Origin: Thermoflexia bacterium
GTDB taxonomy: Bacteria > Chloroflexota > Anaerolineae > B4-G1 > DUEL01
Reading direction: 5' to 3'
Assembly: GCA_011192125.1 (NCBI GenBank)
Contig: DUEL01000020.1
Span: 1-56,270, forward strand
DNA: 56,270 nucleotides
The notes under the pieces were generated by a model that made no database searches, was not told where the DNA came from, and saw only the letters and a list, made by a program, of their open reading frames with translations. A program made the position numbers and the translations under genes. Positions 1 through 9,000 of the stretch are shown here, in pieces. Every line of letters begins with the position of its first letter. Within the stretch, counting starts at the first letter, position 1.

Positions 1-276
1 ACCGGTGACCACTTTTGTCAAACCACGATTTTACACCACATTATGAGACATTATCTAAACAGGCGGGGCGGGCGGGAAATCGCTCTTCAGGCCGGTGCCA
101 GGCCCGCCGAGAAGGAGTCCCACGCCTGATGTCCGAACTCCTGTCCGAAGGTCAGAATGTCGTTTCTGACCGACAGGAGTTGCGCAGTTTCACCACAGGG
201 ACACAGAGGGCGCGAGGGAACGTTTAACTTTAGGGGGAAACTCCGTGTCTCTGTGCTTCCCTGGGGTGAAACGAAT
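1..276. other. Intergenic region at window edge
   Basis: No convincing gene is visible. A 70-codon open frame at 15-227 has no ribosome binding site and no recognisable protein, and its second half runs into a dispersed inverted repeat (188-271). The stretch lies just 3' of the minus-strand mazG gene. Confidence 0.6.
188..271. repeat. CACAGAG-type inverted repeat, copy 1
   Basis: The left arm TTTCACCACAGGGACACAGA pairs imperfectly with the right arm ending TTCCCTGGGGTGAAA, through CTCCGTGTCTCTGTG. It lies 6 bases beyond the mazG stop codon, so it could also fold as that gene's transcript end. Confidence 0.8.
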
Positions 277-1740
277 TCATCGCTCCTCCGGCTTTTCCCC
301 GTCTGAGTTTCCCTTTACCTCCTGCCACAACAGTTCCATCTCGTCAATGCTCATCCCCGCCAGGTCCAACCCCCGCTCCCGCGCCAGATCCTCCATCGCC
401 CGGAAGCGGCGGGCGAATCGCTCGTTGGCCTTGCGCAACGCGCTCTCCGGCTCCACTCCCAGGTGCCGGGCCCAGTTGGCGACGGCGAACAGCAGGTCGC
501 CCATCTCCGCCTCCACCGTTTCCGGGGTGGGGGCTGCCTCCAGTTCGGCGATCTCCTCGCGCACCTTCTGCGCCACCTGGTCCGGTCCCTCCCAGTCGAA
601 CCCCACGCGGGCGGCCCGATCGCCGTAGAGATGGGCCTGCAGCAGGGCGGGCAGCGCCCGCGGGACCCCATCCAACAGCGAGGTTCGCTCTCCCTTCTCC
701 TCCCGCTTCAGCCGTTCCCAGCGGGCCAGCACCTCACCGGCGTCGCGGACCTTTGTCTCACCCCAGACGTGGGGATGGCGGTGTTTCAACTTGGCGTCGA
801 TGGTGGCGATGACGTCCGCCATTCGGAAGTCCCCCTCCTCTGTAGCGATCTGGGTCTGGAGGAGGATCTGTAGTAGCAGATCCCCCAGTTCCTCCCGTAG
901 GGCCTCCATATCCCCCTCATCGATGGCGGCCGCGGCCTCATACGCCTCCTCCAGGAGCCCGCTCCGCAGGCTCTCGTGGGTCTGCTTTCGGTCCCAAGGG
1001 CAGCCGTCCGGAGCCCGGAGGTGGGCAACGGTCTCCTGCAGCCCCTCGAAACTGGTCACCCCGGGCAGCGGCGGCACGTAGAGGGTGGTCAGGTGGGCCA
1101 CCTCCTGACGGTCCAGTTCGTACAGGGGCAGGTGGACCACCTTTTCCTCCTCCGTCCCGGCGGCGTGGACCAGCGCGACCGGATGTTCGTCCGGATATTG
1201 GTTCATCAGGGTTAGTTTGACGTCGGCGGCCAGCACCCGGCTATAGACCTGGCCGATCAGCGCCGGGAGGTCCGGGTTCAGCGGGGGGTGGTGGCGGGTC
1301 GCCAGTTCGACCCCGTCGAACACCTGGAGCCCTTCGAGACCGTCGATCCCGAGGGCGGTCAGGGTCGGCTCGATGAAACTGAGCCCTTCGACGATGCGCA
1401 CCGGCAGGCCCGCCTCCCGTGCCAGCGCCAGGATTCGCTGGACGGCGGCCTCGCCCATCAGGGGGTGGCCGGGGACGGCGTAGGTCACCCCCTCGGGACG
1501 TCCCCCTAGCCGTATCACCTCCGCTGCGATGGTCTCGTAGACGGTGGCGAAGTCCTCCGCCGACTCGTACAGGTGGTCGAACGAGTGGATAGCCACCCCC
1601 TCCGGCAGCCCGGCGACGGTGGGATGGTGCACCGTGCGCAGCCAGACCTCCTCCGCCTCCGAGAGCACCTGCCAGGCCTCGCGGGTCAGGTGCTTCGGGT
1701 CCCCGGGTCCCAGTCCGACGATAACGATCCCCATAGACAC
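277..1740 (-). CDS. mazG: Tetrapyrrole methylase-MazG fusion, nucleoside triphosphate pyrophosphohydrolase
   Basis: The 487-residue protein has two parts. Residues 1 to about 220 form an SAM-dependent tetrapyrrole methylase fold, seen in IVIVGLGPGDPKHLT near the N-terminus and the VPGHPLMGE loop. Residues about 225-480 form two MazG helical repeats, the first opening with DGCPWDRKQTHESLR and carrying LLEEAYEA and EELGDLLLQ, the second carrying EEIAELE and EMGDLLFAV. The same fusion is known from Bacillus YabN. The MazG half hydrolyses NTPs to NMP and pyrophosphate and is thought to cleanse the nucleotide pool. The methylase substrate is unknown in this family. The gene stands alone on the minus strand with a repeat on each side. 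Identification of the family is secure; the physiological substrate is not visible. Confidence 0.93.
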   Translation of the reverse strand: MSMGIVIVGLGPGDPKHLTREAWQVLSEAEEVWLRTVHHPTVAGLPEGVAIHSFDHLYESAEDFATVYETIAAEVIRLGGRPEGVTYAVPGHPLMGEAAVQRILALAREAGLPVRIVEGLSFIEPTLTALGIDGLEGLQVFDGVELATRHHPPLNPDLPALIGQVYSRVLAADVKLTLMNQYPDEHPVALVHAAGTEEEKVVHLPLYELDRQEVAHLTTLYVPPLPGVTSFEGLQETVAHLRAPDGCPWDRKQTHESLRSGLLEEAYEAAAAIDEGDMEALREELGDLLLQILLQTQIATEEGDFRMADVIATIDAKLKHRHPHVWGETKVRDAGEVLARWERLKREEKGERTSLLDGVPRALPALLQAHLYGDRAARVGFDWEGPDQVAQKVREEIAELEAAPTPETVEAEMGDLLFAVANWARHLGVEPESALRKANERFARRFRAMEDLARERGLDLAGMSIDEMELLWQEVKGNSDGEKPEER

Positions 1741-1757
1741 CTCACGTTTTGTTGCTT

Positions 1758-1824
1758 ACCGCAGAGGCGCAGAGGTCGCAGACTCCTCTCAAAGTTTTCT
1801 CTGCGTTCTCTGCGCCTCCGCGGT
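1758..1824. repeat. CGCAGAG-type inverted repeat, copy 2
   Basis: Arms ACCGCAGAGGCGCAGAGGTC and the matching GCGTTCTCTGCGCCTCCGCG can fold into a long hairpin. It belongs to the CGCAGAG subtype also found at 50917 and 52054. Confidence 0.8.
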
Positions 1825-1928
1825 GCCCTTCACATCAACTTGGATGGGGTCATCATACCACGGGGAGGGGAGGCGGGCAACCCGCCGGGAGGCGACCTCT
1901 GTCACCGTGAAAGGGTCACATCCGTCAC

Positions 1929-1957
1929 TTGACTTCGGGCACGTTCTGGACTATCCT
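1929..1957 (+). promoter_or_regulatory. Predicted sigma-70 promoter of the nfn pair
   Basis: TTGACT (1929-1934) and TATCCT (1952-1957) are separated by 17 bases. The predicted start point gives a leader of about 60 bases to the GTG at 2027. Confidence 0.5.
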
Positions 1958-2026
1958 CCTTCGGGATTGGATACTAGAGGCTTTTGTCCCTGCCGAGGTC
2001 GTGCAAGCCGAGCAAGGAGGACAAGC

Positions 2027-2893
2027 GTGTACAAAATCGTCGAGAAGGAGATCCTCAGCGAGGTCACGAAACGGATCGTTGTGGAGGCCCCCCAGGTGGC
2101 GCGGAAGGCCCAGGCGGGCCAGTTCGTCATCATCCGCATCGACGAGCGGGGGGAGCGGATCCCCCTGACCATCGCCGATTACGAACGGGACGCCGGACTC
2201 GTCACGCTGATCTTCCAGGAGGTCGGGAAGACCACCCGACAGTTGGGGACCCTGGAGCCGGGAGACGCGTTGGCGACGGTCGTCGGCCCCCTGGGGCATC
2301 CCTCCGAGATCGAGAACTACGGGACGGTGGTATGCGTGGGAGGCGGCGTGGGCATCGCCCCGGTCTTCCCCATCGCCCGTGCCCTGAAAGAGGCTGGTAA
2401 CCACGTCATCTCCATCATCGGGGCGCGGAACAAGGACCTGCTGTTCTGGGAAGATCGGATGCGGGCGGTATCGGACGAACTGATCGTCTGCACCGATGAC
2501 GGGTCCTACGGCCGCAAGGCGCTGGTGACGGAGCCGCTCAAGGAACTGCTGGAGGAGCGGGCCGGGGAGATCGCTCGGGTGTGGGCCATCGGCCCGGCGA
2601 TCATGATGAAGTTCGTCTCCCTGACCACCCATCCGTTCAACGTTCCTACCATCGTCAGCCTGAACTCCATCATGGTGGACGGCACCGGGATGTGCGGCTG
2701 CTGCCGGGTCCTCGTGAACGGCGAGGCTCGGTTCGTCTGCGTGGACGGGCCGGAGTTTGAGGGGCACGAAGTGGACTGGGACAACCTGCTATCCCGGTTG
2801 CAGTTCTACCGAGAGGAGGAGCAGCTGGCCCTGGAGCGGTGGGAGCACGAGTGTCGTCTGGATGCAGCCCTGCAAGAGAAGGGAGGTGCCTAA
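2027..2893 (+). CDS. NfnA/SudB-like FAD and [2Fe-2S] oxidoreductase subunit
   Basis: The 288-residue protein matches the ferredoxin-NADP reductase-like small subunit of NfnAB or sulfide dehydrogenase SudAB. An FAD-binding barrel is followed by an NAD(P)-binding half (VVCVGGGVGIAPVFPIA), and the C-terminal part has the [2Fe-2S] cysteine set GMCGCCRVLV and FVCVDGPEF. I chose the GTG at 2027 because AGGAGG sits 6 bases upstream and homology begins there; the frame is open further upstream only through a repeat. Its stop directly abuts the next gene's GTG, so the pair is surely co-translated. NfnAB couples NADH, NADPH and ferredoxin by electron bifurcation. SudAB or a simpler NADPH:ferredoxin role cannot be excluded from sequence. 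Confidence 0.88.
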   Translation: MYKIVEKEILSEVTKRIVVEAPQVARKAQAGQFVIIRIDERGERIPLTIADYERDAGLVTLIFQEVGKTTRQLGTLEPGDALATVVGPLGHPSEIENYGTVVCVGGGVGIAPVFPIARALKEAGNHVISIIGARNKDLLFWEDRMRAVSDELIVCTDDGSYGRKALVTEPLKELLEERAGEIARVWAIGPAIMMKFVSLTTHPFNVPTIVSLNSIMVDGTGMCGCCRVLVNGEARFVCVDGPEFEGHEVDWDNLLSRLQFYREEEQLALERWEHECRLDAALQEKGGA

Positions 2894-4342
2894 GTGTCGG
2901 GTCTCACGCAGCGAGAACGGTTGCAGATCCCTCGCCAGCCGATGCCGGCGCAGGACCCCGAGGTCCGTCGCGGGAATTTCAACGAGGTCGCGTTGGGATT
3001 CACCGAGGAGTTGGCCCGCCAGGAGGCGGAGCGGTGTCTCCAGTGTGCTCGGCCGCACTGCGTCGAGGGCTGCCCGGTGGGCGTCCTCATCCCCGAGTTC
3101 ATCCGCGCGCTGCGGGAAGGGGACATGGTCGAGGCGGTGCGGGTGATGAAGATCAACAACAGCCTCCCGGCCATCTGCGGGCGGGTCTGCCCTCAGGAGG
3201 TCCAGTGTGAGGCGATGTGCGTGCTGGGCAAGAGGGGAGAGCCGGTGGCCATCGGGCGGCTGGAGCGGTTCGTCGGCGACTTTGAGTTGGCCCAGCGGAC
3301 CTGTCCGTTGGAGTGTTGCGAGCCGACTGGCAGGAAGGTGGCGGTCGTCGGCACGGGGCCGGCGGGACTGACCTGCGCGGTGGACGTGGCGCGGGAGGGG
3401 CACAAGGTGGTGATGTTTGAAGCCCTGCACGCCCCTGGCGGGGTGCTGATCTACGGCATCCCCGAGTTCCGGTTGCCCAAGAGCGTGGTCCACTCGGAGG
3501 TCGACTACGCGGTGGAGTGTCTGGGGATCGAGATCCGCACCGACCACGTCGTCGGCCGCACGGTCACGCTGGACGAATTGTTGGAGGAGTTTGATGCCGT
3601 CTTCCTGGGCACGGGGGCCGGGCTGCCGAAGTTCCTCCGCATCCCGGGGATCAACTACAACGGGGTGATGAGCGCGAACGAGTTCCTCACCCGCGTCAAT
3701 CTGATGAAGGGGTATCTCTTCCCCGAGTACGACACCCCGGTCAAGGTCGGCAAGAAGGTGGCGGTGATCGGGGCCGGGAACGTGGCGATGGACGCCGCTC
3801 GGTGCAGCCTGCGGCTGCAGACGCTGCGGGCGCGGCAGACCGGGGAGGAGCCGGGCGAGGTCCACATCGTCTACCGCCGGTCCCGCGCCGAGGTCCCGGC
3901 CCGCGCCGAGGAGGTCCACCACGCCGAGGAGGAGGGGATTATCTTCGACTTCCTGACCAACCCGGTGGAGATTCTGGGGGACGAGAAGGGGAACGTGCGC
4001 GGGATGCGGTGCGTGCGGATGGAGTTAGGAGAGCCGGACGAGTCGGGTCGTCGTCGCCCTGTCCCCATCGAGGGTTCCGAGTTCGAGATGGAGGTGGACA
4101 CGGTCATCTTCGCTTTGGGGACCAGCCCCAACCCGCTGGTCTTTGCCGAGGCGGAGGGTCTGGAGCGGACCAAGTGGGGTACGGTGGTAGCCGATCCGGA
4201 GACGGGGCGGACGACCAAGCCGCGGGTGTGGGCCGGTGGCGACGTGGTGACCGGCGCGGCGACGGTGGTGAGCGCGATGGGCGCCGGAAGGCGAGCCGCG
4301 GCGGACATCAACCGGTTCCTGAAGGGGGAGGCTCCCTGGTAG
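2894..4342 (+). CDS. NfnB/GltD-like FAD and iron-sulfur oxidoreductase
   Basis: The 482-residue protein belongs to the glutamate synthase small-subunit family and is annotated gltA in many genomes. The N-terminal domain has cysteine clusters for two [4Fe-4S] centres (CLQCARPHCVEGCPVG and CGRVCPQEVQCEAMC). Two dinucleotide-binding motifs follow, VAVVGTGPAGLTCAV (FAD) and VAVIGAGNVAMDAAR (NADPH), and the C-terminus has the FAD-closing segment VWAGGDVVTGAATVV. There is no glutamate synthase large subunit nearby. The preceding SudB/NfnA partner, with zero spacing, argues for an NfnAB or SudAB heterodimer rather than GOGAT. A hairpin terminator follows at 4400. Confidence 0.9.
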   Translation: MSGLTQRERLQIPRQPMPAQDPEVRRGNFNEVALGFTEELARQEAERCLQCARPHCVEGCPVGVLIPEFIRALREGDMVEAVRVMKINNSLPAICGRVCPQEVQCEAMCVLGKRGEPVAIGRLERFVGDFELAQRTCPLECCEPTGRKVAVVGTGPAGLTCAVDVAREGHKVVMFEALHAPGGVLIYGIPEFRLPKSVVHSEVDYAVECLGIEIRTDHVVGRTVTLDELLEEFDAVFLGTGAGLPKFLRIPGINYNGVMSANEFLTRVNLMKGYLFPEYDTPVKVGKKVAVIGAGNVAMDAARCSLRLQTLRARQTGEEPGEVHIVYRRSRAEVPARAEEVHHAEEEGIIFDFLTNPVEILGDEKGNVRGMRCVRMELGEPDESGRRRPVPIEGSEFEMEVDTVIFALGTSPNPLVFAEAEGLERTKWGTVVADPETGRTTKPRVWAGGDVVTGAATVVSAMGAGRRAAADINRFLKGEAPW

Positions 4343-4399
4343 GCGTCCGGTAGGATTGCGAACACCTGCCCGAAAGGGCGTTAAGGTGTGAGGTCGGCG

Positions 4400-4437
4400 A
4401 AGGGGCGACGCGCTTGGAAAGTGCGTCGCCCCTTTCC
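4400..4437 (+). terminator. Stem-loop terminator after the nfn pair
   Basis: A perfect 12-bp stem (AAGGGGCGACGC with GCGTCGCCCCTT) has an 11-base loop and is followed by TCCTTA. It lies 57 bases past the nfnB-like stop. Confidence 0.7.
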
Positions 4438-4466
4438 TTACAGGTCATATAGCCTCTATCATAGGA

Positions 4467-4497
4467 AACTCTGCGTCTCCCGCGTCTCTGTGGTGAG
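4467..4497. repeat. Half copy of the CACAGAG-type repeat
   Basis: Only a right arm resembling ACTCTGCGTCTC...CTCTGTGGTGA is visible; no matching left arm is found. It looks like a decayed remnant. Confidence 0.5.
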
Positions 4498-4548
4498 GCC
4501 CTGCTTGCCCCGCCGGTCCACCCGCTCTTGGCCTCCAGTGAGGGGGCC

Positions 4549-4576
4549 TTGTCTATCTCCCTGGGCGGGGTATACT
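4549..4576 (+). promoter_or_regulatory. Predicted promoter of the HAD/CoA-transferase operon
   Basis: TTGTCT (4549-4554) and TATACT (4571-4576) are separated by 16 bases. They lie 29 bases upstream of the GTG start at 4606. Confidence 0.5.
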
Positions 4577-4605
4577 TTCCCCATCGCTGCAGTTGAGGAG
4601 GAGGC

Positions 4606-5256
4606 GTGGGTTTCGAGTACGTGATATTCGACCTGGACGAGACGTTGTATCCCCGCAAGGCGGGTCTGATGCGGGAGATCGGCAGGCGGATCGAGCGGTG
4701 GGTGCAGGAGAGCCTGCGCCTCCCGCCGGAGGAAGCGGCCGCGCTCCGGCGGGCCTACCTGCGGCGATACGGCACCACGCTGGCTGGCCTGCTGGCCGAG
4801 GGGAAGGTAGACGCCGACGCCTACCTGGCCTACGTCCACGACGTTCCGGTGGAGCGATGGCTCCGGCCCAACCCGGCCCTGGCGCGGATGCTGGACGGTA
4901 TCCCGCTACGCAAGGTGGTCTTCACCAACGCCACGGCCGAGCACGCTTGGCGGGTCCTTCAGGCTCTGGGGGTGGCGGACCGGTTCGAGGACGTGATCGG
5001 CATTCGGGAGGTCGGCCTGCGGAGCAAGCCCGACCTGGAGTCCTACCGGTGGGTGTTGAGGCGGCTCGGGGTTCCGGGGACCGCCTGCATTCTGGTGGAC
5101 GATCGACCGATGAACCTCCGGCCGGCGAAGCAGTTGGGGATGACGACCGTGTTGGTGGACGGGAAGCCAGAGGAAGGGGTGGACTTCGTCGTGAAGGACG
5201 TGCTGGAGGTGGGGCCGCTGGTGGCGCGCCTGCTGGAGGAGCAGGAGGGCAGATGA
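4606..5256 (+). CDS. HAD-superfamily hydrolase, pyrimidine 5'-nucleotidase-like
   Basis: The 216-residue protein is a HAD subfamily IA phosphatase. Motif I is VIFDLDETLY with nucleophile Asp9 and acid/base Asp11, motif II is VVFTNATAEH, motif III carries SKPDLESY, and motif IV is ILVDDRPMNL. The sequence style resembles SDT1-type pyrimidine nucleotidases, but the substrate cannot be read from sequence. The GTG start at 4606 has a GAGGAGGAGG purine run just upstream. The stop overlaps the ATG of the next gene (ATGA), which predicts translational coupling with the CoA-transferase subunit. Confidence 0.85.
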   Translation: MGFEYVIFDLDETLYPRKAGLMREIGRRIERWVQESLRLPPEEAAALRRAYLRRYGTTLAGLLAEGKVDADAYLAYVHDVPVERWLRPNPALARMLDGIPLRKVVFTNATAEHAWRVLQALGVADRFEDVIGIREVGLRSKPDLESYRWVLRRLGVPGTACILVDDRPMNLRPAKQLGMTTVLVDGKPEEGVDFVVKDVLEVGPLVARLLEEQEGR

Positions 5257-6065
5257 TCGACAAGCGGATATCCCTGGAGGAGGCCGCTGCCCTGGTGGAG
5301 GACGGGGCGGTGCTGGCGCTGGGAGGGATGATCCTCTACCGGCGGCCCGTGGCCTTCGTGCGGGCGTTGTTGCGGAGGGACTCGCCTCCTCGGGACCTGA
5401 CGCTGCTGGCCTTTACCGCTTCGTTCGAGTCTGACCTGCTGGTCGGCGCAGGCCTGGTCCGCCGGGTGCGAGCCTGCTACTTCGGCCTGGAGGCGTTTGG
5501 GCTGGCCCCGATGTTCACTCAGATGGCCGGTCGCGGCGACCTGGAGGTGGTGGAGGAGACGGAGGCCAGCCTGGCGTTCGGCCTGCGCGCGCGGCTGGCA
5601 GGGGTGGGCTTTATGCCCGGACAAGGGTGGCTGGGGACGGACCTGCTGAAGGTGCGGCCGGACGTGCGGGTGATCGAGGACCCGTATACCGGTGAGGAGG
5701 TGGTCGCTTTCCCCGCCATCGGATGCGATCTGGCCGTGGTCCACGCCTTGCGGGCCGATCGGGAGGGAAACGCCGTCCTCGGCGGGAACCTGGCGGTGGA
5801 TCGGGAGTTGTTGCTGGTGGCGGAGCGAGCGATCGTCACAGCGGAGGAGGTGGTCGATCGCCTCTCTGGGCCGATCGACATCAGCGGGATCGTCGTCGAT
5901 GGCGTGGTCGAGGCTCCCGGTGGGGCCTGGCCGACCTCCTGTTTTCCCCGCTATCCAGTGGATGGGGCAGAGGTCCTGCGGTATAGCGAGGCCTGCCCGG
6001 AGGGGTTCGACGAGTACCTTCGTCGATTCCTGTCGCTTACACCGCCTGTTGGGACCGCTGGATAA
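5253..6065 (+). CDS. CoA-transferase family I, alpha subunit (GctA-like), without beta partner
   Basis: The 270-residue protein resembles the alpha subunit of glutaconate/3-oxoacid CoA-transferases (ISLEEAAALVEDGAVLALGG, then GVGFMPGQGWLGTDLL and GEEVVAFPAIGCDLAVVHA). Family enzymes are alpha-beta complexes, and the catalytic glutamate lies in the beta subunit. Here no beta subunit follows; the next gene is convergent and overlaps the last 29 bases. The partner must be elsewhere, or the protein has a different role. Translation starts at the ATG overlapping the HAD stop. The longer upstream open frame is only a shadow of the HAD gene. Confidence 0.82.
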   Translation: MIDKRISLEEAAALVEDGAVLALGGMILYRRPVAFVRALLRRDSPPRDLTLLAFTASFESDLLVGAGLVRRVRACYFGLEAFGLAPMFTQMAGRGDLEVVEETEASLAFGLRARLAGVGFMPGQGWLGTDLLKVRPDVRVIEDPYTGEEVVAFPAIGCDLAVVHALRADREGNAVLGGNLAVDRELLLVAERAIVTAEEVVDRLSGPIDISGIVVDGVVEAPGGAWPTSCFPRYPVDGAEVLRYSEACPEGFDEYLRRFLSLTPPVGTAG

Positions 6066-9000
6066 GGGTGCGGGCGGCCTGGACGACCGGGTAGAGTTGC
6101 AGGCTCCGGGCCTGCTCCTCCGCTTGCCGAAGCATCCTTAGGGCTTCCTCCGTCCGGCCGGCGTCCAGGAGAAGGTGGCCGTATTCCAAGAGCGTGCGGG
6201 CAGCCTGGACGTCATCGCGCACCTCACGGGCCAGTTGGAGCGACTTCTGGAACGCTTCTATGCCGGCCTCCCAGTTCCCTCTCGCCCGTTCGATGATCCC
6301 CTGGGACCGCCAGGCGATGAGGAGCACGCCCTTTTGCTGCCTTGCCTCTGCCCGTTCCCGCGCTTCCTTCGCCCACTCCTGCGCCTTTTCCAGGTCCCCT
6401 TTCTGGACCCACGCCTTCGCCAAACAGGCACACAGCCAGGCGTTGTACAACTGCTGGGCTCCGGAGCGGGAGAGTTCCTCTCCCCGGGCCCAGCGGCTGA
6501 TCGCCTCGTCCCAATCGCCGCGCCCGTAGGCTGTTCTCCCTCCTTCCCACAGCAGAGCGACCTCGTGGTAGGGGTGGGGGGAGTGCCACAGCAGTTGCCA
6601 ACCCTCTTCCAGGGCCTTCTCCGCTGCCTCCCAGTCGCCGATGTGGTTGTAGATACCGGCCAGGGTGGAGGCGAGAATGACTTGCTCGCTGATGATCCCC
6701 GCCCGTCGGGCTAGCGTCAGTCCTTCCTGGGCCATCTCCAGAGCCGTCTCGATGTCTCCCACCTCCTGGGCGAAGCAGGCCTGGTTGTTCAGTGCGATTA
6801 CCCGGTACTCGATCGGGGCGTCGGAGACCTTCGAGTAGTGTAGGGCCTTTGCACCAGCTTCCAACGCCTTGCGGTACTCGCCGCGGCTGTAGTGGTGGAG
6901 CGACAGCGCGCGATAGCACTGTCGCAATCCGTCTGCATGTTCTATACTCTCCGCCAATCTCAACGCGCGTTGGAGAGCCTGTTTTGCCTCCTGGTAGCGA
7001 CCCTGGTTCCGTTCCAGTTGGGCGATGCGGGTGTACCCACTGATGAGGAGTTTCTGGGCGTCCGGCAGGTTGCGCACGGCCTCTAACCCCCGCTCGACGT
7101 AGCGGAAAGCGGCCTCCAGGTCCTTCACAGCCAACCGGTCGGCGATCTCGAAGCAGGCCTCGGCGATGCCGCGCCGGTCTCCCGCTATCTCGTAGAGGGC
7201 CAGTGCTTCTTGGAGGTGGACCTCCCCGCGCGTGTATTGGCCCAGATAGTGGACCCCCCGTGCCAGGTTCATTAGCACATTTGCCGTTTGAAGCGGGTCC
7301 TTTTCGGGATCCAGGAGTTTAAGGGCCCGCTCGTAGAGGGCTGTCGCCTCTTCCAGAGCGTGGGCTCTAGAGACATGCTCGGCGGCCTGTAAGAGGTAAT
7401 GGAGTTCTTTCTCCCGTTTGCCAGCCTGACCGTAGTGGTAGGCAAGCAGGGAATAGTACGGCTCTAAGTTGGTCGCGTAGCGCCGTTCGTACCAGCCGGC
7501 CACGGCCTCGTGCAACTGGCGTCGCTGGGATAACGGCAGGCTCTCGTAGACCACCTGCCGGGTGAGGGCATGGCGGAAGGCGTACACGGGTTCCGGAATC
7601 TCTTCTTCGACCCGGATCAAATTCCAGCGTTGCAGCGACTCCAGCTGGCGGTCCAGTCTCTCTTCGTCGGGGGAGGTGGGATGTATGTCGTGGAGGGCCT
7701 GCCGGGAGAAGACGAGGCCCAGCACGCTGGCTACCTTCAGCGTGAGCCTACACTCCTCGTCCAGTTGGTCCACCCGGGCCTGGATGACCCCCGCGATCGT
7801 GTCCGGAATGCGGATGTGGTGGATCCGCTGCCGGTCCAGGACGATGTCCCCTTTCCGCACCCTGATCCCTCCGACGTCTTGGAACATATGGACCAGTTCC
7901 TCGGTGAAGAAGGGGTGGCCCTGCGTGCGGTCGAAGATCAGGGAGGTGAGGTCGGTGGGGACGCGTGCTCCGCCCAGCCGGTCCTGCACGATCGATTGGA
8001 CGGCATCCGGCGTCAGTTCACCGAGGAGGAGGCCGGTGTGGTGTTCCAGGCTCTTGATCTCCCTCCAGGGAGCAGGAGGAGGGAACGGGAGGGGACGGTG
8101 GACCAGGACCAGAAGGAGGGGGGATTCCCTCAGGTTGCGGCCGATATGGGCGGCCAGTTGCAGAGAAAGATCGTCAGCCCATTGTGCGTCCTCGATCAGG
8201 ATCAGGAGGGGGGTCTTCTCCGCCTGGGTTTGGATCAACGCCTGAACGGTGGCGAAGATGTTGTCCCGGCGCACCCGTCCGCGCATTCCCAGGGTCAGTT
8301 CGTTGTCCTCCACCTTGAGGCCTAGGACCTCTGCGAGCAGGGGGAGGCGGAGCGGCCACTGTTCTTTCGCTCCCGCCTCCTCGCTGAAGGGGATTCTCTC
8401 CAGGATGCGTTGGAGTGCCTGAAGTTGCTCGTTCGGGTCCATCTCCCCCGTGATTCCGCACAGGCTGGAGATGATCCATCGCCACGGTCGGTATGGGGAT
8501 TCCCGGGCGAAGGGGATGCATTCCCCTCCCAGGGCCAGGCCGCCCTGACCGGTCCACAGGCGGACCAGTTCTGAGGCTATCATCGACTTTCCGATGCCGG
8601 GCTCCCCCTCGACGGTCAGGACCTGTGTCTGGCCGTTCAGAGCGCGATCGATGAGGGATCGAAGAACCCCTATCTCTTGCTCCCGGTTGACCAGCCGCTC
8701 TCTCCGCGCCAGGTACTGGCGGATCAGAGGGGGGCGTGGTCTCAGGCTTCCCAGCACGGCGAAGGTGAGCACCGGTTGGTGTCTGCCGCGGAGGATCGTT
8801 TCCCCGACCCTGCGGAAGGCGAAGTGGGAGGCCACAGCGTTCTGCACCTCGGCAGAGGTCAGGATCTCCCAGGGTCTGGCCTTTTCCGCCAGCCGGCTGG
8901 CCAGGTTGATCTCGTCGCCGATCAGAGTGTAGGCGTGACGGATGGGGCTGCCGATCTCGCCGGTGAAGAGCCGTCCGCGCGAGATGCCGATCTGAAGGGG

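Larger units (their letters stand above)
1741..2026. other. Divergent intergenic region between mazG and the nfn pair
   Basis: It holds one inverted repeat (1758-1824) and a sigma-70-like promoter for the plus-strand pair (1929-1957). A longer upstream open frame continuous with the next gene passes through the repeat and has no start signal, so it is not counted as coding. Confidence 0.6.

Noticed and set aside
15..227. Seventy-codon frame at the window start
   Set aside because: No ribosome site, no homology, and it overlaps a repeat arm.
1544..2026. Upstream extension of the NfnA-like gene
   Set aside because: It runs antisense through mazG and an inverted repeat, while a GTG with AGGAGG at the right distance lies at 2027.
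3802..4353. Arg/Gly-rich frame inside the NfnB-like gene
   Set aside because: Out-of-frame shadow of a well-supported gene.
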